53,297 nt of DNA from Sphingobium limneticum (GTDB taxonomy: Bacteria; Pseudomonadota; Alphaproteobacteria; Sphingomonadales; Sphingomonadaceae), in assembly GCF_008710155.1 (NCBI RefSeq), contig NZ_VYPZ01000027.1, positions 1 through 53,297 of the forward strand, read 5' to 3'. The translations under genes and the position numbers were made by a program. Shown here piece after piece: positions 1 to 8,462 of the stretch (position 1 is its first letter; every line of letters begins with the position of its first letter). Under the pieces are notes generated by a model, which did not search any database, was not told the DNA's origin, and saw nothing but the letters and a program-made list of their open reading frames with translations.

Positions 1-233
1 GGAGCCGCCGCCCACATGTCCCTTCATCTAACCGACAATGTCAAAGAACCACCGACAAGTTTTGGCGGACAACCATCCAACCCCTTCCTTGCGTCTGGGG
101 GAACAGTGTCCGTCTATGTTGGCGACCGTCCAGTCCAGCGCCGCAGTGGCGTCGTCCCGTCCGGTGAAAAGCCCTCTAGATGGGTCCGATGAGTCGGTCA
201 ACGCCTTTTTTCAAAAAAATGTCATGAGAACGA
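1..233. other. Left-edge intergenic stretch, no gene seen
   Basis: No convincing coding sequence is visible. One open frame starts at 38 and runs into the antisense of the histidine kinase gene; it has no family signature and composition unlike a protein. A short A/T-rich inverted stretch lies around 208-222, just past the 3' end of the minus-strand kinase gene, and might help end its transcript, but it lacks a GC stem. Confidence 0.4.
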
Positions 234-1811
234 TCATTTCGACGCCAGAGGGCATAGGAGACGAAAATGCGCGCCCTGCGACGAAAGGAGAAGAGACAAG
301 TCGGCGCGATAGGCTTCCAGCAAGGAGCGGGCTATCGCCAGACCGAGTCCCGTTCCGCCCTGTTCCCGCTTGCTGGTAAAAAAGGGGTCGAAGATCTTTC
401 CCCTGTCTCCTTCCGGAATACCTGGTCCGTCATCGACGAGATCGAGGCAAGCAAAGCCATCCTGTATCGTCAGGCCGATCCTCATCCGGGTCGCACCAGC
501 CTGCCGTGCGTTATCGGCCAGGGTCATCAGCACGGCCTCCAGCGCGTCTGGATCGATGGCCAATATTGGCGCCTGTTCTGGCAAAGCCAGGGCAATGGTG
601 AATTCACGCCCGCCAAGCGCGTCCGCGACGGCCGCCAGAAGTGGGCCGGCCTCCACGCTTGCATCCTGCTCCCCCATCAAGACATCGGCGCGCGCCAACT
701 CCATGAGGCGTCGCACAAGCCGGGACAGCCGTTCCGCATCCGCCGCCATATTGGCGAGAAAGCGTGTCCGGTCGGCAGAGGTCATGTCCATGCCATGGTC
801 CTGCAGCAACTCGATCGCCCCGGAGATCGCGGCGAGCGGCGTCTTGAACTCGTGGCTGACCGACGAGGCGAAGTCCCGCAAATAGCGCGAGCGCTTTTCG
901 ATGCTGTCGGCCATCTGCTCGAAATCCTCGAACAGGGTCCGGATTTCCACCACTTGCAGCGAAGGATGGCGCGGTGCGATCCGGCGCCCGGAGGCAAGGC
1001 TGCGCGTGGCGCGACTCAACCCCTCGATCGGCCGCACGATCGCGCGCGACAATATGGCTGAAAGGACCAGCAGCAGCAGGAAGATCGACACCACCCCCAG
1101 CATGATCTTACCCCTGTCTTCGTAGAGGCCCAGGAACAAGGCGCGCGGCGAGCGGGACAGCAGCAGCGCCGCCACGACCTTGCCATCGACGCGGATCGGC
1201 CGCGCATGATGCAGCCTGATGTTGCCGGCGCGGCTCAGCCATGTCAGCGGATAAGGGGCAATATAGCCTTCATTCCGCCGCAACACCGTCACCGCCTTGC
1301 CGGCCAGTGCCGCCTTGATCTCCGGCAGATCCGCCAGGCTTCGTCCCCCTTCCCTGCCGTTCAGCACAAGCCCCTGCCGATCGAGTATCAGGATGGAGGA
1401 CAGGGTCGTGAGTTTCGTTTCCTGAAATGCGGGCATCATCCGGCGCGCGATTCCGACCGCCAGTCCGTCCGGCCGATCACGCGTCTGCGACGCTGGCGGA
1501 CGCGCTGGCAGGACCGGCGAAGCCCGCAAGTCCACCTCCGTCATCCGATCATGATAGCGGACGGCCTCGCTCGGTCCGGGTTCCGGCGCGACCGGGTCGC
1601 TCGCCACCACGGCCGCACTGGCTGCCAGCGCCGCGCCTTGCGCCACGAGTTCAGCTTCGGTCCGACGGACAAGTGCATTTTCATACACCCGCAAAAAAAT
1701 CGCCCCAAATCCCGGCAAAGCCGCCACGAACAACAATGTGCCGAGCAGGATCGTACGCAGCCGGAGCACCGGCCAGTAGCGGGCAATCCATGCCTTGATC
1801 GCCGATGTCAT
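234..1811 (-). CDS. Sensor histidine kinase (two-component system 1)
   Basis: This is a membrane sensor kinase of about 525 aa. TM1 is near residues 20-43 and TM2 near 236-258, with an extracytoplasmic sensor domain of about 190 residues between them. A HAMP linker follows, then the HisKA motif SHEFKTPLAAIS with the phosphoacceptor His near 320. The C-terminal ATPase domain shows the N box (NARQAG), G1 box (DDGPGIPEGD), F box (DPFFTSK) and G2 box (GTGLGLAI). The open frame extends upstream, but the ATG at 1811 overlaps the stop of the upstream regulator gene as ATGA, which fits translational coupling. The partner regulator is the adjacent gene and the stimulus is unknown. The linked DUF4153 membrane protein suggests an envelope signal, which is inference. 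Confidence 0.93.
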   Translation of the reverse strand: MTSAIKAWIARYWPVLRLRTILLGTLLFVAALPGFGAIFLRVYENALVRRTEAELVAQGAALAASAAVVASDPVAPEPGPSEAVRYHDRMTEVDLRASPVLPARPPASQTRDRPDGLAVGIARRMMPAFQETKLTTLSSILILDRQGLVLNGREGGRSLADLPEIKAALAGKAVTVLRRNEGYIAPYPLTWLSRAGNIRLHHARPIRVDGKVVAALLLSRSPRALFLGLYEDRGKIMLGVVSIFLLLLVLSAILSRAIVRPIEGLSRATRSLASGRRIAPRHPSLQVVEIRTLFEDFEQMADSIEKRSRYLRDFASSVSHEFKTPLAAISGAIELLQDHGMDMTSADRTRFLANMAADAERLSRLVRRLMELARADVLMGEQDASVEAGPLLAAVADALGGREFTIALALPEQAPILAIDPDALEAVLMTLADNARQAGATRMRIGLTIQDGFACLDLVDDGPGIPEGDRGKIFDPFFTSKREQGGTGLGLAIARSLLEAYRADLSLLLSSQGAHFRLLCPLASK

Positions 1812-2533
1812 GCGGGCGACGCCGTCCCGCAGCATCCGCCAAGCCGATAACCGATCCCGGCCCGCGTCTCGATCAGGTCGACGCCGCCCACATCGGCAAA
1901 TTTGCGCCGCAGGTTGCGAACATGACTGTCGACGGTTCGGTCGGTCAGCGCAAAGCCCGGCCCCCGAAACCGGTCGATGATCTGGTCGCGGGAGAATATG
2001 CGCGCGGGCATCGCCAACAGGGTGCGCAATATGGTGAATTCCGTCACCGTCAGGCTGACCTCCACACGCTGCCAATGCGCCGACCAGCTCTCCGTATCGA
2101 GGCTGAGCAACCCGTGGCGCATGATGCCGACATTCTCGACCGCCGGAGGCTTGGCAGCGGTGCGGCGCAGGATGGCCATGGATCGGGCCACCACTTCCCG
2201 GGGCGAAAAGGGTTTCACCACATAATCGTCGCCGCCAAGTTCTATGCCCAGCACCCGGTCGATTTCATCGTCGCGCGAGGAAAGGAAGAAGATCGGGACA
2301 TCGTCCTGCGCCCGCAGCCGACGGCAGACCTCAAGCCCGTCCATGCGCGGCATATTGATGTCGAGGATGACGAGATCGGGGCGCTGCCTCTCTACCTGCG
2401 TCAGGGCTTCCTCGCCATCGGCGGCTTCGATCGTTTCCAATCCCGCCTTGCCGAAGGCGAAGACGAGCAACTGGCGGATATGGGGATCGTCGTCCACGAT
2501 CAGGATGGTGCTGGGCATGGGGTACATGATCAT
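1808..2533 (-). CDS. OmpR-family response regulator (two-component system 1)
   Basis: The protein of about 241 aa has an N-terminal receiver domain with the acidic cluster VDDD, phosphoacceptor Asp near 58 (LVILDINMPRMDG), a switch Ser (FFLSSRD) and the conserved Lys (DYVVKPFS). A C-terminal winged-helix DNA-binding domain follows (TEFTILRTLLAMP, then DSHVRNLRRKF and GIGYRLGG). The chosen ATG at 2533 overlaps the stop of the upstream DUF4153 gene (ATGA). Its own stop overlaps the kinase start the same way, so the three genes form one coupled operon. In-frame ATGs at 2527 and 2518 are alternatives. Targets are unknown. Confidence 0.93.
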   Translation of the reverse strand: MIMYPMPSTILIVDDDPHIRQLLVFAFGKAGLETIEAADGEEALTQVERQRPDLVILDINMPRMDGLEVCRRLRAQDDVPIFFLSSRDDEIDRVLGIELGGDDYVVKPFSPREVVARSMAILRRTAAKPPAVENVGIMRHGLLSLDTESWSAHWQRVEVSLTVTEFTILRTLLAMPARIFSRDQIIDRFRGPGFALTDRTVDSHVRNLRRKFADVGGVDLIETRAGIGYRLGGCCGTASPA

Positions 2534-4131
2534 TTCACGGTCTCCCCTGTCAACGCACGAACCGTCTTGGGATCGACATGTTCGGATTGAACAGGCGATG
2601 CCGCGACGGGCGGAGGCGGGATCAGCGCTCCGTCGCACGCACGCGGCCTCAGCATCAGGCGCAGCGGCCCAGTTTGCGCCGCGATCAGGCGAGCTTGTGT
2701 CAGTCGCTTTTGCCCGAGCAGCGACCAGCCCCGCCGCTGATCCGCCGCCAGCTCATAGGCGCGACGTGCCCGAACAGCCTCCACCCGTTCACGAAAAGCC
2801 GGGGCGATGGTCGATTGCTGCTCCAGTTGCAACAAAGCAAGGAGCGCCGAATCGCCCAGATGATCGAGATAACAAAGATCGAGCGTGACACCCCGTCCAC
2901 CGACCTCCCGGGCGTGACGCACATTCCATTGCGCGGCGATCGCACCCAGATCCACGAAGCTAACCACGGTAAGGACCAGCGCCACCGCAGCCAGATTGAC
3001 ATTGACGAGCCAGGACGCGCTGTGATCGCGCAGCAGCCGCCAGCAGATGGTAGCCATGCCGAAGCCGACCAGCGCCATCCAGATCAGCGCCGCGATACGC
3101 AACCGGGTCAGCGAATAGGCGTCGATATAGTCGGCCACGCGCAACATGGAGGAAGCGACGAGGATGATATTCTGCCCAATCCACAGCGACACCAGCTTGC
3201 GGATTGCAGGGATACGTGCGGTATCCGCACCGGGCCGCAGCGTTACCAGAACGAACAGCGCCGCCAGCATCGCGGTCGCGATCAACGGATAGGCACCGCG
3301 ATGGGCATAATCGGCCATGGACATGTCGGCAGGCATCGGTGCCCACCCCCAAAGCCAGGCGGCGTCCATCAGATTCTGTGCCGCAAAGATCAGGTTGAAG
3401 ACGATGAGGGACAGAGTAACCGAGGCGACCGACACGCCGGGCAGGCTCGCATCGGCTCGCCCGCCAAAGATCGGCAAAAGGCGGCGGGCCGCTCTGGGCC
3501 GCAGCAGGCTCCAGATGGCGATGAAGATCAAGGTCCAGAAAGCCACCCGCGCGAACAGCGAGATGGACAGATCTAGCAGCAGTAAAGACGACAGGAAACG
3601 CTCGATCAGGGGATTGGCCGCTGCGAACAGGCTGAGGATTATGGCACTGCCGATCAGCGGCAGGGCTAATGTGGCCATGGCTGCCTGCATGCTCCAGCGC
3701 CCCGATCGTCCCGCCGCGCGAACCTTGAGCAGGCGGCGTACATCGATCAGCGGCACGAACGGCGCGCGCAGCCCGTGCAGCAGCAGGCGTTGGAACCAAC
3801 GCCAGCCATCGTCGAACCGCGCCGTCGCCGGCAACAATGCGGCCATGGCCGCCGCAATCCAGAACAGCATCCACGCCAGCAAGCTCGCATCGTAAAGCAG
3901 CGCGCCGCTGAACAGGCCGGCAGCCGCCAGCGCGACCCAAGCGCGCCGATCGCGGCCGATCATGGGCCGACCGATCAGCAACGCGCCCAACACCGCCAGC
4001 GTGAACAGGCCGACATAGCCCCCATAAAATTGACGCTGATAGAAAAGCCAGTCGCCCAGTCCGACGACCAGCAAAGCCGGCAACAATTTCCAGCGAAAGC
4101 GCGCGGTGAAGCGCAGGGCTGAAGCAGGCAT
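2530..4131 (-). CDS. DUF4153/DUF4173-type polytopic membrane protein
   Basis: The protein of about 533 aa carries many hydrophobic segments consistent with ten or more TM helices, such as LLPALLVVGLGDWLF, LAVLGALLIG and LFVLVTLRP. A C-terminal soluble part has Arg-rich text (RVEAVRARRAYELAADQRRG) and lacks a recognised catalytic motif. Such proteins are often encoded beside two-component systems in sphingomonads, and here the gene is first in the operon with the regulator and kinase. The ATG at 4131 was chosen because CAGGGAGAC lies just upstream; the open frame extends further but that part has no membrane character. Function is unknown; a sensing or envelope-maintenance role is only inferred from the operon. 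Confidence 0.8.
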   Translation of the reverse strand: MPASALRFTARFRWKLLPALLVVGLGDWLFYQRQFYGGYVGLFTLAVLGALLIGRPMIGRDRRAWVALAAAGLFSGALLYDASLLAWMLFWIAAAMAALLPATARFDDGWRWFQRLLLHGLRAPFVPLIDVRRLLKVRAAGRSGRWSMQAAMATLALPLIGSAIILSLFAAANPLIERFLSSLLLLDLSISLFARVAFWTLIFIAIWSLLRPRAARRLLPIFGGRADASLPGVSVASVTLSLIVFNLIFAAQNLMDAAWLWGWAPMPADMSMADYAHRGAYPLIATAMLAALFVLVTLRPGADTARIPAIRKLVSLWIGQNIILVASSMLRVADYIDAYSLTRLRIAALIWMALVGFGMATICWRLLRDHSASWLVNVNLAAVALVLTVVSFVDLGAIAAQWNVRHAREVGGRGVTLDLCYLDHLGDSALLALLQLEQQSTIAPAFRERVEAVRARRAYELAADQRRGWSLLGQKRLTQARLIAAQTGPLRLMLRPRACDGALIPPPPVAASPVQSEHVDPKTVRALTGETVK

Positions 4132-4384
4132 GATCTTGTCTCCCTGAATGTCGGGGCAAGATGGGCCGCTCTCAAGCAGATCATCGGGGCAGTTGATGAA
4201 TAGTTGGCGCAGCCGTGATGCAGGCGATGTGCAGGGAGAATCGCAAACCACGCAATTCTGCGAAAAAGCCGATCGGGCGCGGCTGATGGTGAGCAACAGG
4301 GGCATTCAGGCACTCTACTCGTCGCTTGCTAGCGCCGCTTTGTCGATCTTATTCTCTCTCTACTGCAATAGTGGAGAAACCAGC

Positions 4385-5926
4385 ATGCACAGACGCTCGG
4401 TCATCGCTCTCACCCTTCTTCCCGGCCTGATCCTTGCCGGATGCAGCCAGCCGCCCAGCGGCTACGTCTATGAAGAAGCCAATAATGGTCCTGCCAGCGC
4501 CGTCAGCGCAGAACGCTATGACGGCCATTCGGTCAGCCCGGTCCTTCAGGTCGCCAACGCCCCCGTTTCGACTTTCGCGGTGGATGTCGACACCGGCGCC
4601 TATGCCAATGTCCGCCGCATGCTGCTGGGCGGCCAGGCCGTCCCGGCCGATGCGGTGCGGACCGAGGAAATGGTCAATTATTTTCGCTACGACTATCCCC
4701 TGCCCGCCGATCGCGACGCGCCGTTCAGTGTGACGACCGACATGGCGACCACGCCCTGGAATCCGGGCACGCGGCTGCTGCGCATCGGCCTGCGCGGCTA
4801 TGATGTCACCCGATCCGAGCGGCCGTCGGCCAATCTGGTCTTCATGGTCGATGTGTCGGGATCGATGCAGGATGCCGACAAGCTGCCGCTGGTGAAGCAG
4901 GCGCTCTCCACCCTGGCCGATGGGCTGCGACCCGACGATAGCGTGTCGATCATCACCTATGCCGGGTGGGTCGAGACGTTGGTGGAGGGCAGTCATGATC
5001 CGGCCGAGATCAAGGCGGCGCTGGATGGGCTGGATGCGCAGGGGGCAACGGCAGGCGGTCCTGCGCTGGCCATGGCCTATGATCTGGCGCGCGCGCACCG
5101 CATAGCGGGCGGCATCAACCGTATCATCATGGCGACGGACGGCGACTTCAATGTCGGCCTGTCCGACCAGCAGGGGCTGGAGGATATGGTGAAGCGGAAC
5201 CGGGAAGATGGCATTACCCTGACCACGCTGGGCTTTGGCCAGGGCAATTATAATGACGCGATGATGGAGGCTGTGGCGGATCTTGGCAATGGCAACCATG
5301 CCTATATCGACAGCGCCATGGAAGCGCGCAAAGTGCTTGGTGAAGAGCTGTCCTCCACGCTCTTCACCATCGCCAGGGATGTAAAGATACAAGTGGAGTT
5401 CAATCCGGCAGCGGTCAGCCAGTATCGGCTGATCGGCTATGAAAATCGTGCGCTGGCGGAGGAGGATTTCGCCGACGATCGCGTGGACGCCGGAGAGATC
5501 GGCGCCGGCCATCAGGTGACGGCGCTCTATGAGATCGTGCCGGTGGGGGAAGCGGGCTGGAGCGGGCTGCGCAAATATGCGGCCAACCGAGCACCGACCG
5601 GAACGGGCGACGCCCGCGAGTTGGCCACGGTCCGCCTGCGCTACAAATTACCCGAAAACGAGACGAGCCGCCTGATCGAACACCCCGTCCCCGCCGCCCT
5701 GATCGCCACGGCCAGCCGGCCGCAGGGTGATATGGCCTTTGCCGTCGCGGTCGCCGCCTTCGGTCAGAAACTGCGGGGCGATACGCGGCTAGGCACGTTC
5801 GACTATCCCGACATCGCCCGTCTGGCCGGCCCGCAGTCTAACTATTGGCGGCAGGAATTCATGCAACTGGCCAGGCTTGCGGCATCCGGGCGCCGCGCCG
5901 AACGGATCGGGGACGAGGGAGACTGA
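4385..5926 (+). CDS. YfbK-like von Willebrand factor A lipoprotein
   Basis: The 513-aa protein begins with a lipoprotein signal peptide ending in a lipobox LAGC (Cys 20), so it is probably membrane-anchored and exported. An N-terminal vWF_A-associated region follows (FAVDVDTGAYANVRRML...EEMVNYFRYDYP). The vWA domain has an intact MIDAS DVSGS at about 156-160 and a TDGDFNVG segment, and the C-terminal part resembles DUF3520. The order and length match the YfbK-type lipoproteins of Proteobacteria, whose role is not settled. The start is the ATG preceded by GTGGAGAAACC. The gene is divergent from the DUF4153/two-component operon with a 253-bp gap, which suggests shared control of envelope functions (inference). 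Confidence 0.88.
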   Translation: MHRRSVIALTLLPGLILAGCSQPPSGYVYEEANNGPASAVSAERYDGHSVSPVLQVANAPVSTFAVDVDTGAYANVRRMLLGGQAVPADAVRTEEMVNYFRYDYPLPADRDAPFSVTTDMATTPWNPGTRLLRIGLRGYDVTRSERPSANLVFMVDVSGSMQDADKLPLVKQALSTLADGLRPDDSVSIITYAGWVETLVEGSHDPAEIKAALDGLDAQGATAGGPALAMAYDLARAHRIAGGINRIIMATDGDFNVGLSDQQGLEDMVKRNREDGITLTTLGFGQGNYNDAMMEAVADLGNGNHAYIDSAMEARKVLGEELSSTLFTIARDVKIQVEFNPAAVSQYRLIGYENRALAEEDFADDRVDAGEIGAGHQVTALYEIVPVGEAGWSGLRKYAANRAPTGTGDARELATVRLRYKLPENETSRLIEHPVPAALIATASRPQGDMAFAVAVAAFGQKLRGDTRLGTFDYPDIARLAGPQSNYWRQEFMQLARLAASGRRAERIGDEGD

Positions 5927-5945
5927 ACCCGCGCCCCTGAACAGG

Positions 5946-6842
5946 TCAGGCCGGGAGCGGGATGAACTCGCTCTCGTCCGGCACCTTGGCGAAGCGTTGG
6001 GCCTGCCAGTCTGCCTTGGCTTGCTCGATCCGATCGGCGGAAGAGGAGACGAAATTCCAGTAGATGTTACGCTTTTCCGGCAGCGGCTCACCACCCAGCA
6101 ACATCAGCCGCGCGCCACCTTTCGCCCGCAGCACAATCTCCGCACCGGGCTTGAACACCACCAGTTCGCCGGTTGCGAAACCGCCGGTCTGGCCGAGCAC
6201 CTCGACCTCGCCCGCCACGACATAGATGGCACGTTCGACGTGCTCGGCCTTCAACTGATAGCGCGCGCCATCTTGCAGGACGATATCGGCATAGACCATG
6301 TCAGAGAAGGTCCTGACCGGCGAAACCAGCCCATCGGAACTGCCCGCGATCAGGGTCAGGCGCGTGCCCGCATCCTCGATCGTCGGAATCGCGTCCGCCT
6401 TATGGTGGGAAAAGCCCGGATCGACCTCTTCATATTGGGTCGGCAGCGCCACCCAGGTCTGGAGGCCAAACAGCTGGCCGCCGCTGGCGCGATTCTCCTC
6501 GGACGTGCGCTCGCTATGGACGATGCCGCTGCCTGCCGTCATCCAGTTGACTTCGCCCGGCCGGATCGACTGGACCGAACCCACGGAGTCGCGATGCAAT
6601 ATCTCGCCCTCCAGCAAATAGGTGACGGTGGCGAGGCCGATATGCGGGTGCGGACGCACGTCCAGCCCTTCGCCGCTGTTGAACACCGCCTCCCCCATCT
6701 GATCGAAGAAGATGAAGGGGCCGACCATGCGACGATGCGCCGAAGGCAGCGCCCGGCGGACGGAAAAGCCGTCTCCCAGGTCGCGCACCGGTGGCAGGAT
6801 GATCGTGTCGACAGCGTCGATCTCGGAAGAGCGGATGGACAT
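5946..6842 (-). CDS. Pirin family protein (bicupin)
   Basis: The protein of about 298 aa has the pirin signature in its N-terminal cupin: RPHPHIGLATVTYLLEGE with metal-binding His 65 and 67, then TAGSGIVHSERT with His 109 and Glu 111. The C-terminal cupin is less conserved (FATGELVVFKPGAEIVL). Bacterial pirins include quercetin 2,3-dioxygenase-like enzymes and regulators; the sequence alone does not decide which this is. The ATG at 6842 has AAAGGAA eight bases upstream. The small gene upstream on the same strand, 28 bp away, is probably cotranscribed. The 3' end converges on the vWA gene with only about 20 bp between. Confidence 0.9.
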   Translation of the reverse strand: MSIRSSEIDAVDTIILPPVRDLGDGFSVRRALPSAHRRMVGPFIFFDQMGEAVFNSGEGLDVRPHPHIGLATVTYLLEGEILHRDSVGSVQSIRPGEVNWMTAGSGIVHSERTSEENRASGGQLFGLQTWVALPTQYEEVDPGFSHHKADAIPTIEDAGTRLTLIAGSSDGLVSPVRTFSDMVYADIVLQDGARYQLKAEHVERAIYVVAGEVEVLGQTGGFATGELVVFKPGAEIVLRAKGGARLMLLGGEPLPEKRNIYWNFVSSSADRIEQAKADWQAQRFAKVPDESEFIPLPA

Positions 6843-6870
6843 GAAATGGTTCCTTTCGGCGGAATGGAGG

Positions 6871-7191
6871 TCAGGCGCCGAGCAGCGCCAGCGCTTCGAT
6901 CTGGGCGCGGGAAAAGCCTTGCGCGGCAAGAGACGGCACATGGCGTTCGGCCAATTGGCGGGTGCGGCCGGTTTCGCAGAGAAAGTCACGCACCGGATGG
7001 AGATGCGCGAGGAGCGGCGCGGGCGCTGCCCTCTTCGCGCCGATAAGGGCGTCGACCGCATGGCTGATCCGCGACCGCAGCGATCCGGCGGCTTCAGGTT
7101 CGCCACAGCCGCAATCGGCCACGGCGGTCAGCGTCGATCGGACATCCTGCCATTCTGCAGGGCTGAGGCGCGGTGTGGCGATGGTGAGCAT
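6871..7191 (-). CDS. Small hypothetical protein upstream of pirin
   Basis: A 106-aa protein with no recognised domain. It is predicted helical, with Cys residues in a CGCGEPE stretch near residue 28 and a C-terminal helix (ERHVPSLAAQGFSRAQIEALALLGA) that resembles a short UBA- or helix-hairpin-like segment. It lies directly upstream of the pirin gene on the same strand with a 28-bp gap and is likely in the same transcript. Codon positions look like a real gene. I do not recognise a function. Confidence 0.62.
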   Translation of the reverse strand: MLTIATPRLSPAEWQDVRSTLTAVADCGCGEPEAAGSLRSRISHAVDALIGAKRAAPAPLLAHLHPVRDFLCETGRTRQLAERHVPSLAAQGFSRAQIEALALLGA

Positions 7192-7286
7192 GGCAAAAAC
7201 TCCGTTGCGGCTATGCAGCCTTCATAGCGAGGCGAGGCTTTTGCGATCAGACCGATAAATTCATGCCTTCCATTCAATAAAGTTGA

Positions 7287-7297
7287 AAAGTGTCACG
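7287..7297. repeat. Single copy of the AAAGTGTCACG element
   Basis: The 11-mer AAAGTGTCACG sits between the 3' end of ohrR and the small gene upstream of pirin. It is identical to one arm of the second inverted repeat at 17271-17302. Here there is no 16-bp-spaced partner. It could be a solitary binding site for the same factor, or a chance match. Confidence 0.35.
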
Positions 7298-7298
7298 C

Positions 7299-7730
7299 TC
7301 AGCTAGACTGGAGCGCCGTCCACAACGTCGTCACGTCGCGGTTGAGCGCTGCCAGCTGCTCGATCGACATGCCCGATCGGGTCAGCAGCGCTTCGGCCAG
7401 GCAGCCGCATTGCTCGCGCATATCCTGACCTTTGGTCGTCAGCCGCACCTGCACCTGCCGCTCGTCTGCCGGATTGCGTGCGCGCATGACGAAGCCGGCC
7501 GCTTCCAGCCGCTTCACCAATGGCGTGACCGTGCTCGATTCGAGCGCCAGCCGTTCCGCGATGATGCCGACGGGCCGACCGTCCTCTTCCCACAGGGCAT
7601 GTAGAACCAGATATTGGGGATAGGTGATCCCCAGTTGGTCCAGCATGGGTTTGTAGGCACGATTGATCGCCATGCTGGTCGCATAGAGCGAAAAGCAGAG
7701 CTGATGATCGAGCGGGGCGGCGGCAGGCAT
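7299..7730 (-). CDS. ohrR: OhrR-type MarR-family organic peroxide repressor
   Basis: The 143-aa winged-helix protein has the OhrR N terminus LDHQLCFSLYATS with the redox-sensing Cys at residue 12, then QLGITYPQYLVLHALWEEDG and the recognition region LESSTVTPLVKRLEAAGFVMR and NPADERQVQVRLT. OhrR represses ohr until the Cys is oxidised by organic hydroperoxide. The ATG at 7730 is preferred because GGAG lies seven bases upstream and it gives the usual family length. An in-frame ATG at 7766 lacks a ribosome site and falls inside a TATCGCGATA operator-like sequence. The gene is divergent from ohr. Confidence 0.93.
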   Translation of the reverse strand: MPAAAPLDHQLCFSLYATSMAINRAYKPMLDQLGITYPQYLVLHALWEEDGRPVGIIAERLALESSTVTPLVKRLEAAGFVMRARNPADERQVQVRLTTKGQDMREQCGCLAEALLTRSGMSIEQLAALNRDVTTLWTALQSS

Positions 7731-7765
7731 GTCTTCACTCCATCCGGGGCGTTCTACAGAATCCA

Positions 7766-7775
7766 TATCGCGATA
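7766..7775. promoter_or_regulatory. Second OhrR-like half operator (TATCGCGATA)
   Basis: A 10-bp palindrome TATCGCGATA repeats the core of the larger palindrome at 7813-7836. It lies 36 bp upstream of the chosen ohrR start. This placement fits autorepression of ohrR. Confidence 0.6.
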
Positions 7776-7812
7776 AACAATTCGCTGGACAAGCCCTCCT
7801 TCGACTCCTATT

Positions 7813-7836
7813 TAATATATATCGCGATATATATTA
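7813..7836. promoter_or_regulatory. 24-bp perfect palindrome, probable OhrR operator
   Basis: The two 12-bp halves (TAATATATATCG and its complement) pair perfectly about a central CGCG core. It lies 23 bp upstream of the ohr start, in the ohrR-ohr divergent region, where OhrR operators are known to sit. The AT-rich dyad fits a MarR-family binding site. Confidence 0.8.
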
Positions 7837-7859
7837 TCGTCATATTAAAGGAGAATACT

Positions 7860-8285
7860 ATGTCCGTTGATGTCAAATATCGCACCCGCGCCACTTCGAC
7901 CGGCGGTCGCGACGGCGAAGCACGATCGGAAGATGGCCGCTTCGTCGCCGCGCTGTCGACGCCCAAGGAGTTGGGCGGTGTCGGCGGGGACGGCACCAAC
8001 CCCGAACAATTGTTCGCAGCCGGCTATTCGGCTTGCTTCATCGGTGCGTTGAAGGTTGCGGGCCAACAGCTGAAGCTCAAGGTGCCTTCCGACACCAGCG
8101 TGACGGCGACCGTGGGTATCGGACCGCGCGCAGCGGGCGGTTTCGGCATCACCGCTGATCTGGAAATCAATCTGCCGGGTCTGGACCGGGCCGATGCGGA
8201 ACGGCTGGTCGAGGCGGCCCATCAGATTTGCCCCTATTCCAACGCCACCCGCAACAATATCGAGGTCGGATTGACCATCGCCTGA
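7860..8285 (+). CDS. ohr: Organic hydroperoxide resistance protein (Ohr)
   Basis: The 141-aa OsmC/Ohr-fold thiol peroxidase reduces organic hydroperoxides. The two catalytic cysteines are present: Cys 59 in GYSACFIGAL and Cys 124 in QICPYSNATRNN. The conserved catalytic Arg 17 (GGRDGEA) and Glu 49 (TNPEQLFA) are also present. Length is typical. The start has AAAGGAG at proper spacing. Divergent ohrR and the 24-bp palindrome explain its regulation. Confidence 0.96.
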   Translation: MSVDVKYRTRATSTGGRDGEARSEDGRFVAALSTPKELGGVGGDGTNPEQLFAAGYSACFIGALKVAGQQLKLKVPSDTSVTATVGIGPRAAGGFGITADLEINLPGLDRADAERLVEAAHQICPYSNATRNNIEVGLTIA

Positions 8286-8410
8286 TCGAGAATGGACCGG
8301 CCCAGGATCGACACAGGGCACCTCATGACCAAACTGTAATGATGCGCTCATCCTGCCGACGCGTGGACTATCCTATCCAAGGTCGCGGTCATTTTCCTCG
8401 ACCGTGAAGT

Positions 8411-8444
8411 GAGAGGCGGCGTTCCCCCTGTTACGCCGCCTCTC
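8411..8444. terminator. Perfect 12-bp stem hairpin upstream of the GH18/deacetylase/GT2 gene
   Basis: Arms GAGAGGCGGCGT (8411-8422) and ACGCCGCCTCTC (8433-8444) pair perfectly around a 10-nt loop. The hairpin lies 126 bp after ohr and 18 bp before the next start codon, and no T-run follows. It could terminate ohr transcription or act in the leader of the downstream operon. Confidence 0.55.
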
Positions 8445-8462
8445 CAACCGCACGGATGGACG

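Noticed and set aside
38..379. Open frame of 113 codons at the left edge, plus strand
   Set aside because: It runs into the antisense of the histidine kinase gene, has no ribosome site and no protein family signal.
7766..7836. Repeated TATCGCGATA blocks as a CRISPR or satellite repeat
   Set aside because: There are only two unequal copies in a divergent ohrR/ohr promoter region, which is explained by operators.
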